9,775 bases of DNA from Gammaproteobacteria bacterium (GCA_018814965.1 JAHIYS010000198.1:1-9775); one strand, 5' to 3'. Shown: positions 1 to 6,242, counted from the stretch's first letter. Numbers and translations are program-made. Notes: generated by a model not told the origin, from the sequence alone.

Positions 1-1275
1 ATTGCTAATAATTATAATCGATTAGGGAAAAAATTGTGGACTGAATCTGCCGATGGGGAGCAGATAGTTGTATATGCCGCTTTTAATGAAATTGATGAAG
101 CGCGTTACGTTGTTGATAAAATACGGCTGTGGTCCAAAGAGGGGAAGAGTTTAAATGAGGTTGCTATATTGTATCGTTCCAACGCCCAATCACGGGTTAT
201 TGAAGAACAGTTGTTACGTAGCGGGGTTTCATATCGTGTTTATGGCGGGATGCGATTTTTTGAGAGATCTGAAATTAAAGATGTTTCATCATATTTACGT
301 TTGTTGATGAATTATAACGATGATGCTGCTTTTGAAAGAGTGGTTAATTTGCCAACAAGAGGTGTTGGTGAAGCAGCTCTAAGTTTATTAAGGACTCATG
401 CGCGATCAAACAATTGCTCGTTATGGCAAGCAACCCAAGCCATGATAGCTACCAATCAGTTGCCTAAAAGGGCAGCAGCTGCTTTAGGTGATTTTATAGG
501 GTTAATTCAGGAGATTCAAAAGCAGATAATTAATCTAGATTTAGCAGAATTGATTAGTTTTGTTATTCGGTTAACTAATCTTCAGGTTCATTATTCGAAG
601 CCGCAATATGCAGAATACAAGCAGTCACGGTTAGAGAACTTAGATGAGTTAATTACGGCAGCTAATCAATTTTTAACTTTTGTTGCCAGTAATGATAGGC
701 AGCAGGTATTACAAGACTTTTTATCTCATGTGGCTTTGGAGTCCGGAGAAAATGTTGATGATACTGATGACTGCGTTAAACTCATGACATTACATGCAGC
801 AAAGGGATTAGAGTTCCCATTGGTTTTTTTATGCGGGATGGAGGATGGGTTGTTTCCCCACGTTATGTCGATGAGGACCGAAGATGATTTAGAAGAGGAG
901 CGGCGTTTGTGTTATGTCGGGATGACGAGAGCGATGCAAAAGCTATATCTTTTGTATGCTACATCGCGCCGTTTACGAGGCAGTGTTAATGTTAGGCTCC
1001 CATCGAGATTTTTGCGTGAAGTGCCATCAGATCTGATTAAAAGCGATTCTTTGTTAAATAGTGTTAAACCAGCATTTTCCGAAGATGTTTCTATTTCTAT
1101 GCCACTTATCGATGATAGTAATCAATTCCGTTTGGGTCAAAATGTATTCCATGAGTATTTTGGGGATGGGGTTATAACCGGTTTTGATGGAGATGGTGAA
1201 TATATGTTAATACAGATTAGGTTTAGACAGTTTGGTACTAAGCTATTATCTCCGCAGTATATAAGAATTCGGTAA
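1..1275 (+). CDS. uvrD: DNA helicase II UvrD, C-terminal part (5' end outside the window)
   Basis: This is the 3' portion of an SF1A 3'-5' DNA helicase that acts in nucleotide excision repair and methyl-directed mismatch repair. The frame is open from base 1, and the residues before the apparent TTG at 34 (NRLGKKLW) already match UvrD, so the gene begins upstream of the window. From memory of the E. coli protein (about 720 aa), roughly the first 300 residues, including the Walker motifs, are missing here. Visible signatures are GMRFFERSEIKD near base 250, motif V (MTLHAAKGLEF, about 783-815) and motif VI (EEERRLCYVGMTRAM, about 892-936). The last 45 residues (LGQNVFHEYFGDG onward) match the UvrD C-terminal Tudor-like domain, so the 3' end is complete with a TAA stop. 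No frameshift is seen. The alternative PcrA/Rep is less likely given the strong UvrD-type match throughout. Confidence 0.96.
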   Translation: MANNYNRLGKKLWTESADGEQIVVYAAFNEIDEARYVVDKIRLWSKEGKSLNEVAILYRSNAQSRVIEEQLLRSGVSYRVYGGMRFFERSEIKDVSSYLRLLMNYNDDAAFERVVNLPTRGVGEAALSLLRTHARSNNCSLWQATQAMIATNQLPKRAAAALGDFIGLIQEIQKQIINLDLAELISFVIRLTNLQVHYSKPQYAEYKQSRLENLDELITAANQFLTFVASNDRQQVLQDFLSHVALESGENVDDTDDCVKLMTLHAAKGLEFPLVFLCGMEDGLFPHVMSMRTEDDLEEERRLCYVGMTRAMQKLYLLYATSRRLRGSVNVRLPSRFLREVPSDLIKSDSLLNSVKPAFSEDVSISMPLIDDSNQFRLGQNVFHEYFGDGVITGFDGDGEYMLIQIRFRQFGTKLLSPQYIRIR

Positions 1276-1391
1276 AGTTGGTGATGGTAAAATTCATGTT
1301 ATTGTTGTAAGAGTCACATAATTCGTTGACAAATGTTACTCTTAAAGCAGTGTTGGTGGCTGGAGCTAGCGTTTCTAACTGATGCCTTGTA
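1276..1391. other. Intergenic stretch after uvrD, no gene recognised
   Basis: Together with the inverted-repeat element and the AT-rich leader that follow, this makes about 410 bases without a gene. A 7-bp inverted repeat, TAAGAGT (1308-1314) and ACTCTTA (1338-1344), has a 23-nt loop and no T-tract, so it is not a convincing terminator. TTGACA at 1326-1331 has no good -10 partner 16-18 bp downstream. No coding homology was recognised in any frame. Confidence 0.5.
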
Positions 1392-1561
1392 TGTCATTGC
1401 GAGGAGCAAGCAAAGCTTGCGACGTGGCAATCCAGTGATAATGTAAAATAGTTTATGGTTTATGTGCTAATAAAATTAGATATGTAAATTTCATGATTTT
1501 TTGGAGTACTCGCGACATCCTGTCGCTCGCCCTTCGGGCCTGCCTGTGGCTCGCAATGACA
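1392..1561. repeat. 170-bp element with perfect 12-bp terminal inverted repeats
   Basis: TGTCATTGCGAG at 1392-1403 is exactly the reverse complement of CTCGCAATGACA at 1550-1561. Inside the left end is a hairpin GCAAGC-AAA-GCTTGC (1406-1420), followed by GACGTGGCAATCC. Inside the right end are the hairpins GCGACA-TCC-TGTCGC (1512-1526) and GCCC-TTC-GGGC (1529-1539). The centre (about 1437-1510) is AT-rich. The GC-rich arms differ sharply from the AT-rich surroundings. The TCATTGCGAG...GGCAATCC wording resembles intergenic palindromes common in intracellular bacteria (from memory). It could be a MITE-like non-autonomous element or two facing REP-type palindromes. No target-site duplication is visible at the ends, and no transposase is encoded. 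Confidence 0.75.
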
Positions 1562-1621
1562 GCAAAAACAAAATATCTAAACTAAATCTTAACTTTTATT
1601 TTGATTCAGAGATTTTTGATA

Positions 1622-1650
1622 TTTATTACACAATCTAAATATTATATAAT
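1622..1650 (+). promoter_or_regulatory. Candidate sigma-70 promoter of the aminotransferase gene
   Basis: A perfect -10 hexamer TATAAT lies at 1645-1650, 36 bases before the ATG. The hexamer 17 bp upstream (TTTATT, 1622-1627) is a poor -35, so the call rests on the -10 box and the AT-rich leader. Shine-Dalgarno AGAGG (1676-1680) sits 6 nt before the ATG at 1687. Confidence 0.45.
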
Positions 1651-1686
1651 GCTCTCAATTAATTAATGTAAAAAAAGAGGTATAGA

Positions 1687-2973
1687 ATGTCTACAGATAA
1701 CAATATTGCGAATTGGCGCCAAGAATATCGAGATTCACTAACAGGGTGGCACGAAGATGTTAATAAGGTGCAGACCCATTATGCTGATTTGGTAGGAAAA
1801 AGCTGGCAAAAAACTAAATATGTAGCTCGTAACTTACCCTTTGCACCAGAAAAAGTAGTTATGTGTCCACCTCACTCGATCTTAAATCTTGCTCCTAATC
1901 AACAGCATCGCGCTGATTATGCTACTGGAGCTTGGGAAGGTTCAAGTGCTGAGGCGGTTTTGGATAAAAACAATAATATTACTGGGGTTAACGTTATTTT
2001 GCATCGCCCAAGATTAGCGCGATTTGCTCGTTCGTTGAAATCCCGTGGTTATAATATAGCTATGCCGCTAGATAAGTTCGGACAGTTGATTTTAGACACA
2101 GTAGCTATTCATGGTACAGATGCTCTATTAACTGATGATGGTGTTCCAACGCGTGCTTATATTAGGCCATCTGCTGGTAGCGGTGTTGGCCCTTGGGGTG
2201 TTTCCCTTACGCCAGGATACTTTATTGAGAGTAGTGTATTAGTGTTTCGATGGGGTAGTTATTTCCCTGATGTTGCAAGGGTTGATAAAGAAGGGGCGCG
2301 AGCAGTTATTACCGGTGGGCAGAGGATGTTTCCTATAGTAGGTAAACATGCTTCAAATTATGGTGCGGCATCTACTGATGGTAGTTTAGCTCGTAATCTT
2401 AAATATGATGAATTGATTTATCTTGCGCCTTATGGCATTAAAAATGGTGAGCTTGATTTTAGTCTCAGAGGGTTCGATGAGATAATGCGTCATGGGGTTT
2501 TATCTGATGGCCCAGGGGAGGAACTGTTAGCTTTACTTAAAGATGGTGAAACCTTAATTTATCCGCCAATGAGAGTTAATCGTTTGGGTGGTACTGTACT
2601 GGATTATGTAGTAAGGCATCTTGCTCCAGCTTTAGGATTTAAAGTTCGTGAGCAAGATATTACTTTAGAACAGATCCGTAATGGTGAAATAATTGGTTTG
2701 GCTTATGTTGGTAATGCAGTGAAAGTTACCCCAATTGGTAAGATTGATATCATACGTCCTACTGCAGATTCTCTTAGTGGGGAAAAGGTTGAAACTTTAT
2801 TTGAAGCACCAATTCATCCAGCAATTATTAAAATCCGTGATCAATTTGCTGCCGAGATTTGTGGTAAAAAACCACCTTCACATGAGTCGTTGCTTACACC
2901 AGTTGATCTCGAATGGGGTAAAGAGTTTAGATCATATCTAGACAGCTATTGGGGCAAAATGGGACTGGTTTAA
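1687..2973 (+). CDS. Class IV PLP aminotransferase, branched-chain amino-acid type
   Basis: The product is a 428-aa soluble protein of the fold-type IV (BCAT/D-amino acid aminotransferase) family. It probably exchanges the amino group between branched-chain amino acids and glutamate. Family features seen are the substrate/phosphate-side HRPRLARFARS (106-116), YIRPS (158-162), the presumed Schiff-base lysine K220 in GKHASNYGAAS, and GGT at 301-303 aligned with the PLP-phosphate loop. The segment equivalent to E. coli IlvE SEGAGENLF reads SDGPGEELL (273-281), so the Glu that contacts the pyridine nitrogen is Asp274 and the usual Asn is Glu279. At 428 aa it is longer than IlvE (about 309 aa), nearer to long BCATs, with about 55 extra N-terminal residues. 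It is a single gene with its own -10 box and SD (AGAGG). The exact substrate is not provable from sequence, so no symbol is assigned. Confidence 0.85.
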   Translation: MSTDNNIANWRQEYRDSLTGWHEDVNKVQTHYADLVGKSWQKTKYVARNLPFAPEKVVMCPPHSILNLAPNQQHRADYATGAWEGSSAEAVLDKNNNITGVNVILHRPRLARFARSLKSRGYNIAMPLDKFGQLILDTVAIHGTDALLTDDGVPTRAYIRPSAGSGVGPWGVSLTPGYFIESSVLVFRWGSYFPDVARVDKEGARAVITGGQRMFPIVGKHASNYGAASTDGSLARNLKYDELIYLAPYGIKNGELDFSLRGFDEIMRHGVLSDGPGEELLALLKDGETLIYPPMRVNRLGGTVLDYVVRHLAPALGFKVREQDITLEQIRNGEIIGLAYVGNAVKVTPIGKIDIIRPTADSLSGEKVETLFEAPIHPAIIKIRDQFAAEICGKKPPSHESLLTPVDLEWGKEFRSYLDSYWGKMGLV

Positions 2974-3042
2974 CTAAAACCCTGTGGCTACTGGTTTTGG
3001 GGCTAGTAATTATCGATGTGCGATTATCAAAGAACAGGTAGC

Positions 3043-3064
3043 CGCAACCTTTAGGTTGCGTTTA
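3043..3064 (+). terminator. Hairpin after the aminotransferase gene, possible terminator or REP-type palindrome
   Basis: CGCAACCT (3043-3050) and AGGTTGCG (3053-3060) form a perfect 8-bp inverted repeat with a TT centre (7 bp with a TTTA loop in practice). It is followed by a short TTTAAT. It lies 70 bases after the aminotransferase stop. The weak T-tract leaves open whether it is a terminator or a dispersed palindromic repeat. Confidence 0.4.
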
Positions 3065-3105
3065 ATAGGTGTAACGATACTTTCTACGCAGGCTGAAGTG
3101 TATAG

Positions 3106-3174
3106 ACCGGTTCCTGGGGGCCAGTTAATCGTTTTGGGGTGCATTCGGAGATTACGACTATCAAGTTTGAATAG
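3106..3174 (+). pseudogene. Relic of the 3' end of a metallophosphoesterase gene
   Basis: In frame 1, this stretch reads TGSWGPVNRFGVHSEIT followed by TIKFE and a TAG stop. It matches the C-terminus of the intact phosphoesterase encoded at 6243-7412 (TGSWGPVNRFGVHSEIT then VIGF) at 19 of 21 residues. Of the ten codons that differ, eight differ silently, so the sequence diverged under selection as a coding gene before it was lost. Upstream (2974-3105) I could not recognise the rest of the gene, and the catalytic DLH, GNHE and GHTH motifs are absent. The relic is therefore a non-functional 23-codon tail, in the same orientation as the intact copy. A longer open frame across this place (2984-3187) is in another frame and is not the ancestral one. 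Confidence 0.85.
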
Positions 3175-3202
3175 AAGAATCGCATAAGAGATCTATAAAT
3201 AT

Positions 3203-3248
3203 CTTACAATCACCATTATCATGAAAAAATGGTGTTGTCGATTGTAAG
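3203..3248. repeat. Long imperfect inverted repeat
   Basis: The outer arms CTTACAATC (3203-3211) and GATTGTAAG (3240-3248) are perfect complements. The inner arms CACCATT (3211-3217) and AATGGTG (3228-3234) also pair, and the right arm carries about 6 extra bases. It lies just after the stop end of the orphan gene (minus strand). It has no T-tract in either direction, so terminator function is uncertain. Confidence 0.6.
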
Positions 3249-3266
3249 GACTTGACCCCTTCTCTT
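3249..3266 (+). repeat. REP-like motif, copy a (half site)
   Basis: GACTTGACCCCTTCTCTT matches the motif seen at three other module borders in this window (core TTGACACCTTCT), with one base changed in the TGACACC part. It touches the stop codon of the orphan gene and directly follows the inverted repeat at 3203-3248. Only one arm is present. Confidence 0.55.
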
Positions 3267-4109
3267 CTAAATACTGAGTTTGCCAATCTCTTTTTCTTGC
3301 CTAACAGTCCAAGCCTGTTTCTGACTTTTTGTTACATCCTTTACTTTTTCAGATAACGTTCTTACCCCAATAGCATCCAGTACTTTATTGATAAGTGCTT
3401 TTAATTCGGCGAATTTACCACCTGCTGGTAAATCTTTCTTCGCTTCTGACAATTCTTTATAAATTTCTTTTTTGCTATTATCTAGATCCTCAAGGAGGAC
3501 ATTAAAATATATTGATTGGCGGATGGAAGGCCCGATTGCTTTATTTAATGCACCTTTAATTTTCGTATCAGCATAACCGATTGGGAAAGCAATAGAAGAT
3601 AAACCTCTTTTATTCCTCAACTTTCTTATCTCTTCCTCAGCTTTGCAAAAGTCTCCGATAGCTTGTTTTAAATTTGAGATATCTTTCGGAGAATTTCTTT
3701 TTTCTATTTTTTGTATATGCTGCTCTAAAGTGTTAAGTAGAGTTGGTTCGAGTTCATCATCTTTTTTATATTTTTTATATTTTTTAAAATACTCATTGGG
3801 ATTCGGTTCTTCCGGCAGTGCTTGATAGTGATTTAAACTTTCAGAATAATCACTATCACCGTGTTTTTCAGTCAAGAAAAACAGAGCCTTAATTTGAATA
3901 TAATCTTTTAGAGTCATACTGCTTAAAAATTCCTCTCTTTCTGGTCTTGGTAAGCTTTGCAAATGTTTATCCAAATCCTGTATAGCAGAAATAGCCTTTA
4001 TAAACGCATCATAGGGGCTAGCTCCTCTAGGTGGGAAGGCCACAGCACTATAAAGATTATTCAAGGCGTCACGATAAACTTCAACATAATTAACTGGCGT
4101 ATATGTCAT
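3267..4109 (-). CDS. Orphan lysine-rich helical protein of unknown function, 280 aa
   Basis: I do not recognise a family. The start chosen is the ATG at 4109 (MTYTPVNYVEVY), because GGAGA (4116-4120) sits 6 nt upstream of it. An upstream in-frame ATG at 4181 would add a 24-residue hydrophobic stretch, but it overlaps the candidate promoter and has no clear SD. The 280-aa product has no signal peptide and no membrane segment. It is rich in Lys and Glu and predicted by eye to be mostly helical, with charged stretches near 125-170 (LEQHIQKIEKRN, KAEEEIRKLRNKR) and 205-265. A KKYKKYKK block (109-116) comes from a 9-bp tandem repeat. The C-terminus is charged (RQEKEIGKLSI). It lies on the minus strand between relics of a phosphoesterase and an adenosine deaminase gene. 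A secreted effector is possible if the host has a type IV secretion system, but nothing here proves it. Confidence 0.75.
   Translation of the reverse strand: MTYTPVNYVEVYRDALNNLYSAVAFPPRGASPYDAFIKAISAIQDLDKHLQSLPRPEREEFLSSMTLKDYIQIKALFFLTEKHGDSDYSESLNHYQALPEEPNPNEYFKKYKKYKKDDELEPTLLNTLEQHIQKIEKRNSPKDISNLKQAIGDFCKAEEEIRKLRNKRGLSSIAFPIGYADTKIKGALNKAIGPSIRQSIYFNVLLEDLDNSKKEIYKELSEAKKDLPAGGKFAELKALINKVLDAIGVRTLSEKVKDVTKSQKQAWTVRQEKEIGKLSI
3762..3785. repeat. 9-bp tandem repeat inside the orphan gene
   Basis: The + strand reads TTTTTTATA twice, then TTTTTT. On the coding strand this is A6 tracts spaced by TAT codons and gives the KKYKKYKK block. Whole-unit changes stay in frame, while slippage in a single A6 tract would shift it. 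Confidence 0.8.
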
Positions 4110-4115
4110 AAATTT

Positions 4116-4120
4116 TCTCC
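4116..4120 (-). promoter_or_regulatory. Ribosome binding site fixing the orphan gene start
   Basis: GGAGA on the minus strand lies 6 nt before the ATG at 4109, and no comparable site precedes the upstream ATG at 4181. This favours the 280-aa product over the 304-aa reading. Confidence 0.7.
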
Positions 4121-4152
4121 ATTTAATAAAGATAAAAAATATTCCAATCATC

Positions 4153-4181
4153 ATTATGAAGCAAAACCACTGTTGATGCAA
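4153..4181 (-). promoter_or_regulatory. Candidate promoter of the orphan gene
   Basis: The minus strand shows TTGCAT (4176-4181), a 17-bp spacer and CATAAT (4153-4158, one mismatch from TATAAT). The -35 matches only in TTG. Its position just past the deaminase relic's stop and about 43 bp before the ATG at 4109 makes sense for an independently transcribed gene. Confidence 0.4.
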
Positions 4182-4186
4182 GAGGC

Positions 4187-4330
4187 TTAAAAAATGCCAG
4201 TATATTGCTTCGCTAAAAAATCATATCTGGCGGTTATCTGTTTAATGTAGTTTATCTTTTCTTTATAGATTTCAAGGTAGAAGTTTTTTTTGAAGCTGTT
4301 GAGCACAAGATGTTTTATGCATTCAGGGGT
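4187..4330 (-). pseudogene. Relic of the 3' end of an adenosine deaminase gene
   Basis: Read on the minus strand, this encodes about 47 residues ending in a TAA stop at 4187-4189. Segments include NSFKKNFY, KEKINYIKQI and TARYDFLAKQY. They align without gaps to the C-terminus of the intact adenosine deaminase at 7465-8685 (NGFKRSFY, EEKLDYIRQI, RARYDFLVKQY), with 23 of 44 residues identical. The frame is undisturbed across the relic, but everything N-terminal, including all metal and catalytic residues, is missing. Just beyond 4330 begins the palindrome at 4334-4354 and then the terminator of the next operon. About 52 percent identity implies an old paralogue or a divergent homologue rather than a recent duplication. 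It is too short to be a functional deaminase. Confidence 0.88.
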
Positions 4331-4333
4331 ATA

Positions 4334-4354
4334 AGGTGTCAAGACCTGACACCT
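4334..4354. repeat. REP-like palindrome, copy b (full)
   Basis: The arms AGGTGTCA (4334-4341) and TGACACCT (4347-4354) are perfect 8-bp complements around AGACC. It lies 4 bases from the deaminase relic and 16 bases from the terminator of the beta-barrel operon. It is the most complete of the four copies of this motif in the window. Confidence 0.75.
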
Positions 4355-4362
4355 CTAACCTT

Positions 4363-4400
4363 AAAAAACAAAACCCCACAAGCTTAAGCTTGTGGGGTTT
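4363..4400 (-). terminator. Strong intrinsic terminator of the barrel/secreted-protein operon
   Basis: AAACCCCACAAGCTT (4371-4385) and AAGCTTGTGGGGTTT (4386-4400) form a perfect 30-bp palindrome. Read on the minus strand it starts 4 bases after the stop codon of the secreted-protein gene and is followed by TGTTTTTT. In the other direction the T-tract is short, so it mainly serves the minus-strand operon. Confidence 0.93.
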
Positions 4401-4404
4401 GTTA

Positions 4405-5124
4405 TTATGTCAACTGGACTTGAAAAGTATATGAAGAACCATCAGGTGTAGTTATGGTCATTATTGGTGGAAGCGCAATGGCATAACAACCTTTCCCAGG
4501 ATAATTTAAAAATTCAAGTGTACCAGGAACATCAAATCTTACCGATAATCCCTCAGGTAAGCTGGTGGATTTAGGAGGTACAGTAATATTTATGTCGGTT
4601 ACGATTTGAACGGCGTTACTGGTAAAAGTTACCCCAGCCGGTTTTACAACTTTATCGGTTGCTACTTCTGGTGGAACTGATAAAGTTTGATCCGCTGTTG
4701 TACCATTAAGAAGAGCTATATTTACAGTATAACCACTAATTTCGTCCGTGCCAGTTCCACCGGTTGAACAAGTTGCAGCTGGTACTGCTGGCCCAACATT
4801 ACTCGCTGAACCTTTCATAGAGAAGCTGGTGGATACTGTAACCCGCATTTTATCGTATGTGCCTGGAGTTATTGCTGTATTTTTGCCTATAAATCCACCA
4901 GTTCCACCAGGGACTACACTGGCAATATCAAGTTTAGATTCCCCAGAAAAATAAGGTACGTAGTTTCCGGTATCTTTATTACGAAACTCAATAGATTTTA
5001 TCGTAACCTCATATTTTGATGGAGTTGCAGGTGCTCCACCAGCATCTACAAATGGTCCTGCAAATGCTTGCGATGTAAGAGAGGCTGCTAGAAAAAGAAA
5101 GCTAAAAATTGTAGTTTTTTTCAT
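4405..5124 (-). CDS. Secreted beta-rich protein, partner gene of the inverse-autotransporter barrel
   Basis: The 239-aa product starts with a clear Sec signal peptide (MKKTTIFSFLFLAASLTSQAFA), with cleavage expected after AFA at residue 22. No lipobox Cys follows, so it is probably soluble in the periplasm or surface/secreted. The mature part is rich in Thr, Ser, Gly, Val and Pro, with alternating hydrophobic residues typical of beta-sandwich folds. It has only two cysteines (119 and 213), which could form a disulfide. The phrase ITPGTYDKMRVTVS (85-98) is reminiscent of DUF4382-like surface proteins, but I cannot confirm that family. GGAGA (5133-5137) lies inside the last codons of the upstream gene, whose stop is only 2 bp from this ATG, so translation is probably coupled. 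The strong terminator follows directly. Function unknown. Confidence 0.85.
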   Translation of the reverse strand: MKKTTIFSFLFLAASLTSQAFAGPFVDAGGAPATPSKYEVTIKSIEFRNKDTGNYVPYFSGESKLDIASVVPGGTGGFIGKNTAITPGTYDKMRVTVSTSFSMKGSASNVGPAVPAATCSTGGTGTDEISGYTVNIALLNGTTADQTLSVPPEVATDKVVKPAGVTFTSNAVQIVTDINITVPPKSTSLPEGLSVRFDVPGTLEFLNYPGKGCYAIALPPIMTITTPDGSSYTFQVQLT

Positions 5125-5126
5125 GA

Positions 5127-6083
5127 TTAATTTCTCCGACCAATAATTATTCCATTGCTACCGCTGCTGCCAGTGCCAGTTCTTTCAACCACGATGTCAT
5201 TATTTCTTTGCACTTTATCTAAGGTGTGTTCTCTTAAGTCACGCCCCTCAAATGCAATTGATTTGAATATGCCATCTGTCATTGTTCCTTGGACACCATT
5301 AACAGGATTACCCATCAAGTTAAGTGTTAGCATAATAAACTTTTGTGAAAATTGAAGTGTGTCATTCTTACGACCAAGTTCGAGAGATAAATATTTCGTA
5401 AGATTGCTTCTAATTGTAAGAATATTTCCTGTGATGTCATTAATTCCTGATGTTGCACTTTTAAATCGGAAATAATTAGCAGCTACACGTATCCATGGTA
5501 AAAACGGAACTGGTGCGTCAATTTCAGCATCATATCCATTTAAAGCTTTTTCTTTATAGCTGATCCCATCTATTGTTTCGGTATCCTTTCTTCCAGTGAT
5601 CCCATGGTAATAGTTGCTGCGTAAGGTAATGTATTTTCCAATTGCTTCTGCTCCGGCACCAATACGTTGGTGAGCATACTTGCCTTTTAGGTCATAAAAC
5701 CCATTAACACCAAATATCCAGCTTTGGTTATCAAGTAAATGACGATAGCCAAGACCAAAATTGAATGTGTTGTCCATACCTTTATAAGCCCAACGCCCCT
5801 GAAAGAAATATGTGTTGCTTAAGGAGTCTGGAGTTTGATAAATAGGTTGTATGGTTTCAAGTGACCAGGTTGGTTTACTAAGATCCATCATTTCAAAGCT
5901 AAAGTCGGTACGATTTAACCAATCCCATCCTGAATTACGTTTAGCTTTTTGGATAATCTCTTGTGTCGCTGATCCTATCTCTGCGTTAAGACTAGCGTTT
6001 TCTACAGCTTTTTTTGCATAAGCTGTATTTATAGCAAAAATACCAATACCTGAAATAAAAACAGCAAACAAAATTTTCTTCAT
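5127..6083 (-). CDS. Inverse-autotransporter (intimin/invasin-type) beta-barrel protein lacking passenger domains
   Basis: The 318-aa protein has a signal peptide (MKKILFAVFISGIGIFAINTAYA, about 23 aa) and then matches the inverse-autotransporter beta-domain, an outer-membrane barrel that normally exports a C-terminal Ig-like passenger. Family blocks are NFGLGYRHLLDNQSWIFGVN (108-127) with GFYD just after, GAGAEAIGKYITLRSNYYHG (142-161), LNGYDAEIDAPVPFLPW (181-197) and the linker-like VQRNNDIVVERT (291-302). After the linker only a 16-residue Gly/Ser tail remains, so no passenger is attached. No LysM domain precedes the barrel. The ATG at 6083 has GGAG (6090-6093) 6 nt upstream. It is the first gene of a two-gene operon with the secreted protein 2 bp downstream. 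It could be a truncated adhesin, a stand-alone barrel, or half of a two-part export system. Family call firm, role not. Confidence 0.9.
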   Translation of the reverse strand: MKKILFAVFISGIGIFAINTAYAKKAVENASLNAEIGSATQEIIQKAKRNSGWDWLNRTDFSFEMMDLSKPTWSLETIQPIYQTPDSLSNTYFFQGRWAYKGMDNTFNFGLGYRHLLDNQSWIFGVNGFYDLKGKYAHQRIGAGAEAIGKYITLRSNYYHGITGRKDTETIDGISYKEKALNGYDAEIDAPVPFLPWIRVAANYFRFKSATSGINDITGNILTIRSNLTKYLSLELGRKNDTLQFSQKFIMLTLNLMGNPVNGVQGTMTDGIFKSIAFEGRDLREHTLDKVQRNNDIVVERTGTGSSGSNGIIIGRRN

Positions 6084-6114
6084 ATATCACTCCATGTAGG
6101 TTATTACACTGTAA

Positions 6115-6143
6115 ATATTAAGGTTTTATTTGTTTTTTGTCAA
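6115..6143 (-). promoter_or_regulatory. Near-consensus sigma-70 promoter of the barrel operon
   Basis: On the minus strand, a perfect -35 TTGACA (6138-6143), a 17-bp spacer and -10 TAATAT (6115-6120) precede the ATG at 6083. The leader would be about 25 nt. The match predicts strong expression unless it is repressed, and no clear operator was found. Confidence 0.85.
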
Positions 6144-6155
6144 ATAAACAGCTAA

Positions 6156-6178
6156 AAGGCGTCACGATTTGACACCTT
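6156..6178. repeat. REP-like palindrome, copy c
   Basis: The arms AAGGCGTCA (6156-6164) and TGACACCTT (6170-6178) are complementary except for one position (wobble-compatible in RNA), around CGATT. It sits just upstream of the barrel-operon promoter and 64 bases before the phosphoesterase ATG. With copy b it brackets the barrel operon. Confidence 0.7.
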
Positions 6179-6242
6179 CTTCTTTGGTAGCAAATGTGGC
6201 ATTATTGATACCAATTAGAAGTCCAAAGGATAGGGTCAATTT

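Noticed and set aside
1308..1344. TAAGAGT/ACTCTTA inverted repeat as a uvrD terminator
   Set aside because: The loop is 23 nt and no T-tract follows.
2976..2998. AAAACC/GGTTTT inverted repeat right after the aminotransferase stop
   Set aside because: Six AT-rich base pairs with an 11-nt loop. No better than expected by chance in this composition.
2984..3187. Open frame of 67 codons starting GTG after the aminotransferase gene
   Set aside because: It has no SD, runs through the hairpin at 3043-3060, and is in a different frame from the recognisable phosphoesterase relic at 3106-3174, which explains the sequence better.
4110..4181. Longer N-terminus of the orphan gene with a hydrophobic stretch that could pass for a signal anchor
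   Set aside because: The upstream ATG has no SD and overlaps the candidate promoter, while the ATG at 4109 has GGAGA at good spacing.
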